Of a DNA stretch of 64,000 nucleotides, positions 1 through 7,103 are shown piece by piece. The stretch lies in contig NZ_BOMI01000123.1 of the NCBI RefSeq assembly GCF_016862115.1, positions 21,502 through 85,501 of the forward strand. Direction: 5' to 3'. Below the pieces are notes generated by a model that worked only from the letters and a program-made list of their open reading frames with translations, was not told where the DNA came from and did not search any database. Positions within the stretch are counted from its first letter, which is position 1; every line of letters begins with the position of its first letter. The position numbers were made by a program, and so were the translations under genes. Source of the stretch: Paractinoplanes deccanensis (lineage in GTDB: Bacteria > Actinomycetota > Actinomycetes > Mycobacteriales > Micromonosporaceae).

Positions 1-2
1 CC

Positions 3-689
3 GGCGCGGCTCCTCCCGCCGGCGCTGCCCTCCGCTCCTTTTCGGCGGCCTTGCCCTCCTCCTCGTCCTCCCCCTCTTCACGGCCGGTGTTCGTTTCCCG
101 CTCGGGGCGGGAGATCCCGGTGATCGGCATCGACGACCGGGCGGCGGCCGCGGCGATGGGAGCGGTGGCGTTCGCCGGTGCGCGGCGGCCGCTCGTGCTG
201 GGCTTCCCGCTCGACCGGGCACGCGAACGGCTGCTGCTCGACGGCGACCAGGTGGGCGAGGTGCGGTTCCCGGTGACGCGGCACCGCTGGGAGGGTTTCC
301 TCGACGCCTGGAGGGCGGGCGGGCACGCTGAGGACCGGCTCCGGCTGGCGGTGTGCCCGGTCAACCACCTCACCGAGGGCGAGCGCTTCACCGCCGAGCT
401 CCTGGACGGCACCGACCCGCCGGACGCCATCGCCGCGATGAGCGACGAGCTCGCCCTGGGCGCCCTGCGCGCCGTGGCCGGCGCCGGCCTGCGAACCCCC
501 GGCGACGTGGCCGTCACCGGCTGGGACGACAGCGGCACGGCCGCCACCGACGGGCTCACCACGCTGGCACAGTCACTGCGCGAGCAGGGAGCACACTGCG
601 CCCGCGCGGCGCTCGGCCTGCCCACGACGGCCTCCGCGATGCACGAGTGGCGGGTCGTGATCCGGGGAACGAGCCGGCAGGCGCGCTGA
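3..689 (+). CDS. LacI/GalR-type regulator, effector-binding domain (5' end outside window)
   Basis: The reading frame is open to the left edge, so the gene enters the window already started; a TTG at 51 exists but would give a protein without a DNA-binding domain. What is visible is the C-terminal half of a periplasmic-binding-protein-like effector domain: the segment PVIGIDDRAAAAA, the DAIAAMSDELALGALRA block and TPGDVAVTGWDDS, which are hallmark elements of LacI-family proteins. A Ser/Pro/Ala-rich stretch (about positions 20-95) lies just before PVIGIDD where family members have only a short turn, so it is probably a low-complexity insertion. The gene converges on the next LacI gene (12-nt gap). 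Ligand and target genes are unknown. Confidence 0.75.
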   Translation, partial: GAAPPAGAALRSFSAALPSSSSSPSSRPVFVSRSGREIPVIGIDDRAAAAAMGAVAFAGARRPLVLGFPLDRARERLLLDGDQVGEVRFPVTRHRWEGFLDAWRAGGHAEDRLRLAVCPVNHLTEGERFTAELLDGTDPPDAIAAMSDELALGALRAVAGAGLRTPGDVAVTGWDDSGTAATDGLTTLAQSLREQGAHCARAALGLPTTASAMHEWRVVIRGTSRQAR

Positions 690-701
690 GGCGATGGGCC
701 G

Positions 702-1682
702 TCAGGCGGAGCCGCGGATGAGCAGGCGCGGCTCCACCACAGACAGACCGGGGGGCTCACCGGCCAGGAGTCGTTCGGTCTCGGCGACGGCCAGCTCGCC
801 CATGCGGCGCTTGTCCAGGGCGATCGTCGTCAACGGCGGGTCCAGCAGCTCGCCGATGCCGAGGCCGTCGAAGCCGACCACGGCGATGTCGCCCGGGATG
901 TCGAGGCCGAGGCGGCGGGCGGCGCGGTAGGCGCCGAGCGCTACCAGATCGTTGAAGGCGACCACGGCGGTGAGGCCGGGGTTCTCGGCGTGCAGGCGCT
1001 CGAAGCCGGCGCCGCCGCCGGTCAACGACTGCTCCACCGGGACGATCGCTTCGGCGGGCACGGTGAGGCCCTGGCCGGCAGCCTCCGCCAGGAAGCCGGC
1101 GCGGCGGCCCGGGTCGGCCGCGGCGGGGCAGTCGATCATGCCGATGCGCCGGTGGCCGCGGGCGACCAGATGTCGTACGGCGGCGCGGACGCCCGCCTCC
1201 ACGTCGATGTCGACGGCGCCGAAGCTCTGGCCCTCGTTGCGACGGCTCATCACTACCAGCGGCACGCCGGACACGGCCGCGGTGATCACGTCGTTCGGCT
1301 GGAAGAGGTAGGCGATCACGGCGTCGGCCTGCCCCGAGAGTGAGCGCAGCAGGTCCGCCTCGCGGCCGGGGTCGTCCTGGCTGCTGCTCACCACCACCTG
1401 CCAGCCGCGCCGCTCCGCCGCCTCGATCACGCCGGCGATCAGCTCGGGGAAGAACGGGTTCACCACGTCGTAGACGATCAGGCCGATCGTGGTGGTGTCC
1501 GGCTTGACCAGCCCGCGGGCGAAGCGGGACGGCCGGTAGTTCAGCTGCTGGGCCGCTTCGAGGACGCGCCTGCGGGTCTCGGGATCGATCTCGCCCTTGT
1601 CGTTTATGGCTCGGGACACGGTCTGGTGCGAGACGCCGGCCAGCCGAGCCACGTCCCGCAGGGTCGCCCGTTTGTTCTCCAC
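702..1682 (-). CDS. LacI-family transcriptional regulator
   Basis: Sugar-responsive repressor. The N-terminus has the canonical LacI helix-turn-helix and hinge (ATLRDVARLAGVSHQTVSRA, then RPSRFARGL), followed by a two-lobed effector domain ending in TAVVAFNDLVALGAYRAA and IPGDIAVVGFDGL. I place the start at the GTG at 1682, just before the helix-turn-helix; in-frame ATG 1727 and GTG 1754 are possible, but the latter lies inside the operator palindrome and none of the three has a good ribosome-binding site. The perfect palindrome at 1741-1768 immediately upstream implies autoregulation. No transporter or hydrolase gene is adjacent on the divergent side, so the regulon must be inferred elsewhere. 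Confidence 0.9.
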   Translation of the reverse strand: MENKRATLRDVARLAGVSHQTVSRAINDKGEIDPETRRRVLEAAQQLNYRPSRFARGLVKPDTTTIGLIVYDVVNPFFPELIAGVIEAAERRGWQVVVSSSQDDPGREADLLRSLSGQADAVIAYLFQPNDVITAAVSGVPLVVMSRRNEGQSFGAVDIDVEAGVRAAVRHLVARGHRRIGMIDCPAAADPGRRAGFLAEAAGQGLTVPAEAIVPVEQSLTGGGAGFERLHAENPGLTAVVAFNDLVALGAYRAARRLGLDIPGDIAVVGFDGLGIGELLDPPLTTIALDKRRMGELAVAETERLLAGEPPGLSVVEPRLLIRGSA

Positions 1683-1740
1683 GATGCGCAAATCGTAGAC
1701 CGAACCCCCTTGACGCCTCCGGACCATGACGCGCACGATG

Positions 1741-1768
1741 CCGTTAACGGTCACGTGACCGTTAACGG
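1741..1768. promoter_or_regulatory. Perfect 28-bp palindromic operator
   Basis: Two identical 10-bp palindromes, CCGTTAACGG, flank the 8-bp palindrome TCACGTGA; the whole 28 bp is its own reverse complement. It lies about 60 bp upstream of the preferred start of the LacI gene and 19 bp upstream of a divergent ATG at 1787. A LacI dimer site or a pair of sites is the simplest reading. Confidence 0.75.
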
Positions 1769-2460
1769 AGCGAGAGAGGAACGATCATGAACTGGGGAGC
1801 ACTGGTGTTGAGCGTTGAGGCAACGCGCCGGGAGGCCTGCTCGGCCCTGCCGAACGCCGCGGTCAGACCGCCGCGCCGCCGATGGTGGCACCGCTGGGGC
1901 CGGGCACAGGGCGGCGCCGAAGACATCGGGCAGACATCGCCGGAGCCCTGGGAGACCCACGGGCGTGCTGGTGCCGGTGGCGGCCGATCCGCTGGCGCTG
2001 ACGTTGCTGCGGGCGCCGGGGGAGATCGGCGACGTGGCGGGGGCCTCAACGCCCCACGCGAGAGCGACGGAGGGCAGACTCGGCCTGACCGGGATCGCAC
2101 TAGCAGGAACGCGGCCCGCGATCACGGTGAGGACGACTGCGGCCCGCCCGAGACCAGCGGGAACAGGAACATCGCGGGCAAGGAGGCCAGGCGCGACAGC
2201 AGCCCGATCGAGACCAGCGGGAGCAGGAACATCCCGGCCAAGGACGCAAGGAGCGACGGCGGCCCGGCCGATACGAGCGCAAGCGGAAACAGCGCGGCCA
2301 ACAGAGCCACGAGCGAGCGCAACCGGTCCGAGACCGGCACGAGCAGAGACGTGAGCGAGAGGGGCGTGGGCGCGGACGCCGTGGCAGCGGCCGAGAGGCC
2401 GCGCTGACACGCAGGGCGGTGGGCCCGGCCGGCCCGAGGAAGGGGGCCGGCCGGGAACCG
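1769..2460. other. Degenerate region, no convincing intact gene
   Basis: An ATG at 1787 has a fair ribosome-binding site (AGAGGA) and sits where a target gene of the LacI operator should begin, but its frame soon loses coding character. A short coding-like piece appears in another frame near 1978-2045 (VLVPVAADPLALTLLRAPGE). From 2090 to 2345 there is a degenerate 60-bp tandem repeat. I read the region as a decayed gene plus repeats; this is inference, since no family was recognised. Confidence 0.45.
2090..2345. repeat. 60-bp degenerate tandem repeat (about four units)
   Basis: Units begin at about 2090, 2150, 2210 and 2270, with a partial unit at 2330; the best conserved core reads GAGACCAGCGGGAACAGGAA. 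Because 60 is a multiple of three, all frames are repetitive. On the minus strand one frame gives tandem 20-residue hydrophobic modules (such as LASLPAMFLFPLVSGG), open from about 2407 to its stop at 2122, but without a clear start or ribosome-binding site. It could be a small repetitive membrane protein or simply repeat DNA. Confidence 0.6.
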
Positions 2461-3558
2461 TCAGATGACTCGGTGGACCCAGCCGAAGGGGTCCTCGGCG
2501 CGGCCGCGCTGGATGTCGACGAGCTGCTTGCGCAGGGCGGCCGTGACCTCGCCCGTGCCGCCGTCGGCCACGGTGAACTGGGAGTCGGCGCTCTTCACCG
2601 TGCCGATCGGGGTGATCACGGCGGCGGTGCCGCAGGCGAAGGCTTCGCGGATCTTGCCGGAGGCCGCGCCGGTGCGCCACTCCTCGAGGCTGACCGGGCG
2701 CTCCTCGACCTTGTGGCCGGCGCGCCCGGCGAGCTTGATGACCGAGTCGCGGGTGATGCCGGGCAGGATCGTGCCGGTCAGCGGCGGCGTCACCAGGGTG
2801 CCGTCGTCGAGCACGAAGAAGACGTTCATGCCGCCGAGCTCGTCGATGTATTTGCGCTCGACCGCGTCGAGATAGACCACCTGGTCGCAGCCGTTCTCGA
2901 TCGCCTCGGCCTGCGCGGAGAGGCCGGCCGCGTAGTTGCCGCCGCACTTGGCCGCGCCCGTGCCGCCCGGGGCCGCGCGGGTGTAGTCGGGGGTCACCCA
3001 GACCGACACCGGCTTGACGCCGCCCGAGAAGTAGGGGCCCACCGGGGAGGCGATGACCAGGTAGAGGTATTCCATCGCGGGGCGGACGCCGAGGAAGACC
3101 TCGCTCGCGTACGCGAAGGGGCGCAGGTAGAGGCTGCCCTCGTCGCTCTGCGGGATCCACTGGCGGTCGATCTTGATGATTTCGTGCAGCGACCGGAGGA
3201 ACGTCTCGACGGGCAGCTGGGGCATGGCCATGCGCTGGGCCGACTCGGCGAAGCGGGCCGCGTTCGCATCGGGGCGGAACATCGCGACGCCGCTGTCGGG
3301 CAGCGTGTAGGCCTTCAGGCCCTCGAAGATCTCCTGGGCATAGTGCAGCACCGCCGCGGCGGGGTCCATCGGGATCGGCGCCCGCGCTTCGACGCGCGGC
3401 TCGTACCACCCCTTGCCGTCCGCGTAGCGCACGGTGACCATGTGGTCGGTGAAGATGCGGCCGAAGCCGGGGTTGGCGAGCAACGCGGCGCGCTCGGCGT
3501 CGCCCACGGGTGCCGGGTTCGGACGGATCTCGAAATCGAGGTTGTCACCACCACTCAT
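2461..3558 (-). CDS. ilvE: Branched-chain amino acid aminotransferase
   Basis: Transfers the amino group between glutamate and the 2-keto acids of Leu, Ile and Val; cytosolic, PLP-dependent, fold type IV. The 365 residues match the actinobacterial BCAT length. The catalytic PLP lysine is K204 in GTGAAKCGGNYAAG; other family motifs are YAQEIFEGLKAY (about 73-84), YLRPFAYASE (about 144-153) and the C-terminal EAFACGTAAVITPIG. Start is the ATG at 3558. It lies 149 bp downstream of leuB on the same strand and probably has its own promoter in that gap. Together with ilvBNC, ilvD and leuB it completes much of the branched-chain pathway in this window; leuA and leuCD are not here. Confidence 0.97.
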   Translation of the reverse strand: MSGGDNLDFEIRPNPAPVGDAERAALLANPGFGRIFTDHMVTVRYADGKGWYEPRVEARAPIPMDPAAAVLHYAQEIFEGLKAYTLPDSGVAMFRPDANAARFAESAQRMAMPQLPVETFLRSLHEIIKIDRQWIPQSDEGSLYLRPFAYASEVFLGVRPAMEYLYLVIASPVGPYFSGGVKPVSVWVTPDYTRAAPGGTGAAKCGGNYAAGLSAQAEAIENGCDQVVYLDAVERKYIDELGGMNVFFVLDDGTLVTPPLTGTILPGITRDSVIKLAGRAGHKVEERPVSLEEWRTGAASGKIREAFACGTAAVITPIGTVKSADSQFTVADGGTGEVTAALRKQLVDIQRGRAEDPFGWVHRVI

Positions 3559-3599
3559 GACAGGTGGACCTGCTTTCTCTTCAAGAATTAGGCATGCGG

Positions 3600-3649
3600 A
3601 AGCACCCGTAGTGCTTCAAGAATCTACCCCGAACGGTCGTTAAAACAAT
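3600..3649 (-). promoter_or_regulatory. Candidate ilvE promoter with inverted repeat
   Basis: Reading the minus strand, TTGTTT (3649-3644) and TAGATT (3627-3622) are spaced by 16 nt. Just downstream, around the expected transcription start, is a perfect 7-bp inverted repeat, GAAGCAC-N5-GTGCTTC (3600-3618), which could be an operator or an early hairpin. Sequence-only prediction. Confidence 0.4.
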
Positions 3650-3707
3650 GACCGCGGGTGGAGAAGCCACCTGTCCCCTTGGACGAGCGGCGTGCGGAAA
3701 AGTTCAG

Positions 3708-4739
3708 TCAGAGGGCGGCGGCGACGCGGTCGCCGACTTCGGCGGTACGCAGCGGCGCGCCCGCGACGCGGGACGCGACCTCGGCCGCGACCGCCTCGGA
3801 TACTCGCCGGGCCTCGTCGTGGTGGCCCAGGTGCTCGAGGAGCAGCGAGGCGGAGAGGATGGCGGCCGCCGGGTCGGCGATGCCCTGACCGGCGATGTCG
3901 GGCGCGGAGCCGTGCACCGGCTCGAACGTCGACGGGTAGGCGCGCTCCGGGTTGACGGAGCCGCTGGCCGCCATGCCGATGCCGCCGGTAACGGCAGCGG
4001 CGATGTCGGTGAGGATGTCACCGAAGAGGTTGTCGGTCACGATCACGTCGTACCGCTGCGGGTTGCTGACCATGAACATGCTGGCCGCGTCGATGTGCTG
4101 GTATTCGGTGGTGACCTCGGGGAACTCGGCCGCGACGGCCGTGAACGTGCGCGCCCAGAGGCTGCCGGCCTTGGTCAGCACGTTGGTCTTGTGGACCAGG
4201 GTGAGGTGGCGGCGCTCGCGGCGCTGGGCGCGCGCGAAGGCGTCGCGGACGACCCGCTCGACGCCGTGCCGGGTGTTGAGGCTCTCCTCGGTCGCGATCT
4301 CGGCGGGGGTGTCCTGGTGGAGGACGCCGCCGGCGCCGACGTAGAGACCCTCGGTGCCCTCGCGGACCACCACCATGTCGATCTCGCCGGGCTTCACGCC
4401 GGCGAGCGGGCTGGTGGTGCCGGGCCAGAGCTTCGACGGGCGCAGGTTCACGTACTGGTCGAAGTCGAAGCGGAGCTTGAGCAGCAGGCCGCGCTCGAGG
4501 ACGCCCGGCGGGACGCTGGGGTCGCCGATCGCGCCGAGCAGGATGGCGTCGTGGCCGGCCAGCTCGTCCTCGACGGACTGGGGCAGGACCTCGCCGGTGC
4601 GGTTGTAGAAGCGCGCGCCCAGGTCGTAGTCCTGGAACTCGGCGCCGGGGAGCACGGCCTCGATCACCTTGCGGGCCTGCGCGGTCACCTCGGTACCGAT
4701 GCCGTCGCCGGCCACCACCGCGATCCGCGCCACGCTCAC
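3708..4739 (-). CDS. leuB: 3-isopropylmalate dehydrogenase
   Basis: Oxidatively decarboxylates (2R,3S)-3-isopropylmalate to 2-ketoisocaproate in leucine synthesis, using NAD+. At 343 residues it is of the short actinobacterial class. Visible signatures are the start MSVARIAVVAGDGIGTE, the substrate-binding RFDFDQYVNLRP, and the metal/NAD region DNLFGDILTDIAAAVTGGIGMA followed by EPVHGSAPDIAG. The GTG start at 4739 follows the strong ribosome-binding site GAGGAG. A long hairpin sits in the untranslated region upstream (4873-4906). ilvE follows in the same direction. Confidence 0.97.
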   Translation of the reverse strand: MSVARIAVVAGDGIGTEVTAQARKVIEAVLPGAEFQDYDLGARFYNRTGEVLPQSVEDELAGHDAILLGAIGDPSVPPGVLERGLLLKLRFDFDQYVNLRPSKLWPGTTSPLAGVKPGEIDMVVVREGTEGLYVGAGGVLHQDTPAEIATEESLNTRHGVERVVRDAFARAQRRERRHLTLVHKTNVLTKAGSLWARTFTAVAAEFPEVTTEYQHIDAASMFMVSNPQRYDVIVTDNLFGDILTDIAAAVTGGIGMAASGSVNPERAYPSTFEPVHGSAPDIAGQGIADPAAAILSASLLLEHLGHHDEARRVSEAVAAEVASRVAGAPLRTAEVGDRVAAAL

Positions 4740-5096
4740 GTCTGCTCCTCAGGGTCGGGTCCTTCGAGGCTCAATCTAGCGCGCCAGTCTCGATCTTCGG
4801 TACAGCGGTCCCACCTGATGGGCCGTTAAGGAGGCTGACCGGGGGAAGGAGAGCAAGGGTGCGGAAGCGAACAGCCCCCGGACCGCGGCAAACGGTCACG
4901 GGGGCTGATGCGACGAGTACGCGTGGCTCGGTCCCGCCGAAATTTCCTCAAACCGCGCACACGGCAGCGGACACGTCACCCGAAGACGGGCCCGCCGAGG
5001 AACGCGGCAGGGACAACGCTAGCGATGCGGACTAAAGACGCGCAAGACGCATCCCCCGCGTGTCGGCGACGTAGTTCGCACGCGCCGGATGGCAGC
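4740..5096. other. Divergent intergenic region between leuB and a small hypothetical gene
   Basis: Holds the leuB leader (minus strand) with a strong hairpin at 4873-4906 and the upstream region of the gene starting at 5097. I see no other supported gene; the long frame that reads from 4908 into the next gene lacks coding bias before 5097. Confidence 0.6.
4873..4906 (-). terminator. Strong hairpin in the leuB leader
   Basis: AGCCCCCGGACCG pairs with CGGTCACGGGGGCT with a single bulge, around a 7-nt loop. There is no gene upstream on the same strand whose transcript it would end, so it is placed like an attenuator or leader structure of leuB (minus strand). The U-tract after it is weak, and no clear leader peptide was found. 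Confidence 0.45.
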
Positions 5097-5468
5097 ATGC
5101 GCCGGGTGAGTTTCGACCTCGTGGTGTGGGCGATGGACCAGACGGACCTGCCGGACGCCGTGCGGGCCGCCAACGCGCGCTGCGCGCGCGGCGAGCACCC
5201 GCAACGCCCGGCCGACCCGCGTGTCGTCGCCTTCTATGACGCCCTGACCAGCGACTATCCCGACCGCGGCCCGCGCGCCTCGGCGCCCGGCTCCCCCTGG
5301 GCGCACGCGCCGCTGCATGCTGCCGCCGACCACATCCAGATGAGGCTGGACGAGAACTGCCCGGACGTCGTGCTGGAGACCATCGAGCGGCTGGCCGCCG
5401 AGCTCAACCTCGACCTGCTCGACCTCCAGGACGGCACCGTCTATCCGCCGCCGCTCAGGACCCGTTGA
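5097..5468 (+). CDS. Hypothetical protein, 123 aa
   Basis: I do not recognise a named family. The start MRRVSFDLVVWAMD resembles small actinobacterial proteins that open with a FDLAVW-type motif. The middle is Pro/Gly-rich (PWAHAPLHAAADHIQMRL) and the C-terminal third (DVVLETIERLAAELNLDLLDLQDGTVYPP) predicts a helix followed by a strand and turn. No signal peptide or membrane segment. The ATG at 5097 is preceded by GGATGG and is where the coding bias begins. Its 3' end overlaps the convergent serA gene by 14 nt. Confidence 0.7.
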   Translation: MRRVSFDLVVWAMDQTDLPDAVRAANARCARGEHPQRPADPRVVAFYDALTSDYPDRGPRASAPGSPWAHAPLHAAADHIQMRLDENCPDVVLETIERLAAELNLDLLDLQDGTVYPPPLRTR

Positions 5469-7059
5469 TCCGCAGATCGACGACGTGTCCGCGGCTCGAC
5501 CCGATGGCGGAGGCCACGGTGGAGAGCAGCTCGGCGCCGACCGAGGAGTCCACGGTCAGCGTCATCAGCGCCTCGCCACCGGCCGAGCGCCGCGCCACCT
5601 GCATCGCCGCGATGTTCACCCCGGCCTCGCCGAGGATCGTGCCGATCGCGCCGACCACGCCGGGCCGGTCGCTGTAGCGGAAGAAGAGCAGCACCCCGTC
5701 GGCGTTCAGGTCGAGGTCGAAGTCGTCCACACCGGTCAGCTTGGCGATCTCCCGGGCACCCGTGACGGTCAGCGTGCCGGCGACACTGACCCGGCGGCCG
5801 TCCGGCAGGGCGCCTCGCACGGTCAGCAGGTTCTGATGCTCGCAGGGCTCCTCGCTGACCACGAGGTCAACCTCCACTCCCCGGTCGGCGGCGAGCTGGG
5901 GCGCGTTCACGTACGTCACCCGCTCGTCCACCACCGAGGTGAACAGGCCCTTGGTGGTCGCCAGCCGCAGCACCGCCACGTCGTGCGAGACGATCTCGCC
6001 ACGCACCTCGACGGAGACGCCGGCGGCCACCCCGCCGGCCACCGCGGTGAAGACCCGGCCGAGCTTCTCGGCGAGGGACAGCAGCGGCCGCACGTCCTCG
6101 TCCACCACGCCGCCGGCCTGCACGTTCACCGCGTCCGGCACGAACTCGCCGTCGAGCGCCAGCTTGACGCTGCGGGCCACCGAGAGCCCCGCCTTGTCCT
6201 GCGCCTCGACGGTGGAGGCGCCCAGATGCGGCGTGACCACGACGTTGTCGAACGAGAAGAGCGGCGACGAGGTCAGCGGCTCGGTGACGAAGACGTCGAG
6301 CCCCGCGCCGGCCACCCGGCCCTCGCGCAGCGCCGCGGCCAGGGCGTCCTCGTCGATCAGGCCGCCGCGGGCCGCGTTGACGATCCGCACGCCCGGCTTG
6401 ACCAGCGCCAGCTCCTTGTCGCCGAGCAAACCCATGGTCTCCGGGGTGCGCGGCAGGTGCACCGAGATGAAGTCGCTCTCCCGCAGCAGCTCCGCCAGGC
6501 CCACCAGGCGCACGCCGAGCTGAGCGGCCCGGGCCGGCTGGACGTACGGGTCGTACGCGATGAGGCGGGTCCCGAACGCGGCCATCCGCTGGGCGAAGAG
6601 CACGCCGATGCGCCCGAGCCCGATCACCCCCACGGTCTTGCCCTGCACCTCGACCCCGGTGAAGCGGGACCGCTCCCAGCGCCCGCCCCGCAACGCCGTC
6701 GCGGCGCTGACCGTGTGCCGCGCGACGGCGAGCAGCAGCGCGATCGCCTGCTCCGCCGCCGAGACGATGTTGCTGGTCGGCGCGTTCACCACCAGCACGC
6801 CCCGGGCGGTGGCGGCGGCCACGTCGATGTTGTCGAGCCCGACCCCGGCCCGGGCCACCACCCGCAGCCGCGGCCCGGCGGCGAGCACCGCGGCGTCGAC
6901 CGTGGTGGCGCTGCGCACGATCAGCGCGTCGGCCTCCCCGACCGCGGCGAGCAGGGCGGTGCGGTCGGCGCCGTCCACCCGCCGCACGTCGTAGTCGTGC
7001 GCGAGCACGCTGATGGCGGACGGTGCGAGTTCCTCGGCGATCAGGACGACGGCTGCCAT
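5455..7059 (-). CDS. serA: D-3-phosphoglycerate dehydrogenase
   Basis: First step of serine synthesis: NAD+-dependent oxidation of 3-phosphoglycerate to 3-phosphohydroxypyruvate. The 534 residues fit the long (type I) form with an intervening domain and a C-terminal ACT domain for allosteric serine feedback. NAD-binding GLGRIG is at 147-152; the catalytic triad is R231 (NAARGG), E260 (FVTEPL) and H278 (TPHLGAST). The ACT domain starts near FFRYSDRPGVVGAIG in the last 75 residues. It is 44 bp downstream of mpgS, on the same strand, with a long palindrome in the gap. Both enzymes consume 3-phosphoglycerate. Confidence 0.97.
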   Translation of the reverse strand: MAAVVLIAEELAPSAISVLAHDYDVRRVDGADRTALLAAVGEADALIVRSATTVDAAVLAAGPRLRVVARAGVGLDNIDVAAATARGVLVVNAPTSNIVSAAEQAIALLLAVARHTVSAATALRGGRWERSRFTGVEVQGKTVGVIGLGRIGVLFAQRMAAFGTRLIAYDPYVQPARAAQLGVRLVGLAELLRESDFISVHLPRTPETMGLLGDKELALVKPGVRIVNAARGGLIDEDALAAALREGRVAGAGLDVFVTEPLTSSPLFSFDNVVVTPHLGASTVEAQDKAGLSVARSVKLALDGEFVPDAVNVQAGGVVDEDVRPLLSLAEKLGRVFTAVAGGVAAGVSVEVRGEIVSHDVAVLRLATTKGLFTSVVDERVTYVNAPQLAADRGVEVDLVVSEEPCEHQNLLTVRGALPDGRRVSVAGTLTVTGAREIAKLTGVDDFDLDLNADGVLLFFRYSDRPGVVGAIGTILGEAGVNIAAMQVARRSAGGEALMTLTVDSSVGAELLSTVASAIGSSRGHVVDLRINGS

Positions 7060-7070
7060 GCGGCTCCATC

Positions 7071-7096
7071 CATTGCGGACATCGATGTCCGCGATG
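7071..7096. promoter_or_regulatory. Near-perfect 26-bp palindrome between mpgS and serA
   Basis: The core GCGGACATCGATGTCCGC (7075-7092) is a perfect 18-bp palindrome; pairing extends to 26 bp with one G-T mismatch. It lies entirely in the 44-bp gap, 12 nt upstream of serA. It could be an operator for serA or a hairpin separating the two cistrons; there is no U-tract, which favours an operator. Confidence 0.5.
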
Positions 7097-7103
7097 GTAA
7101 GCG

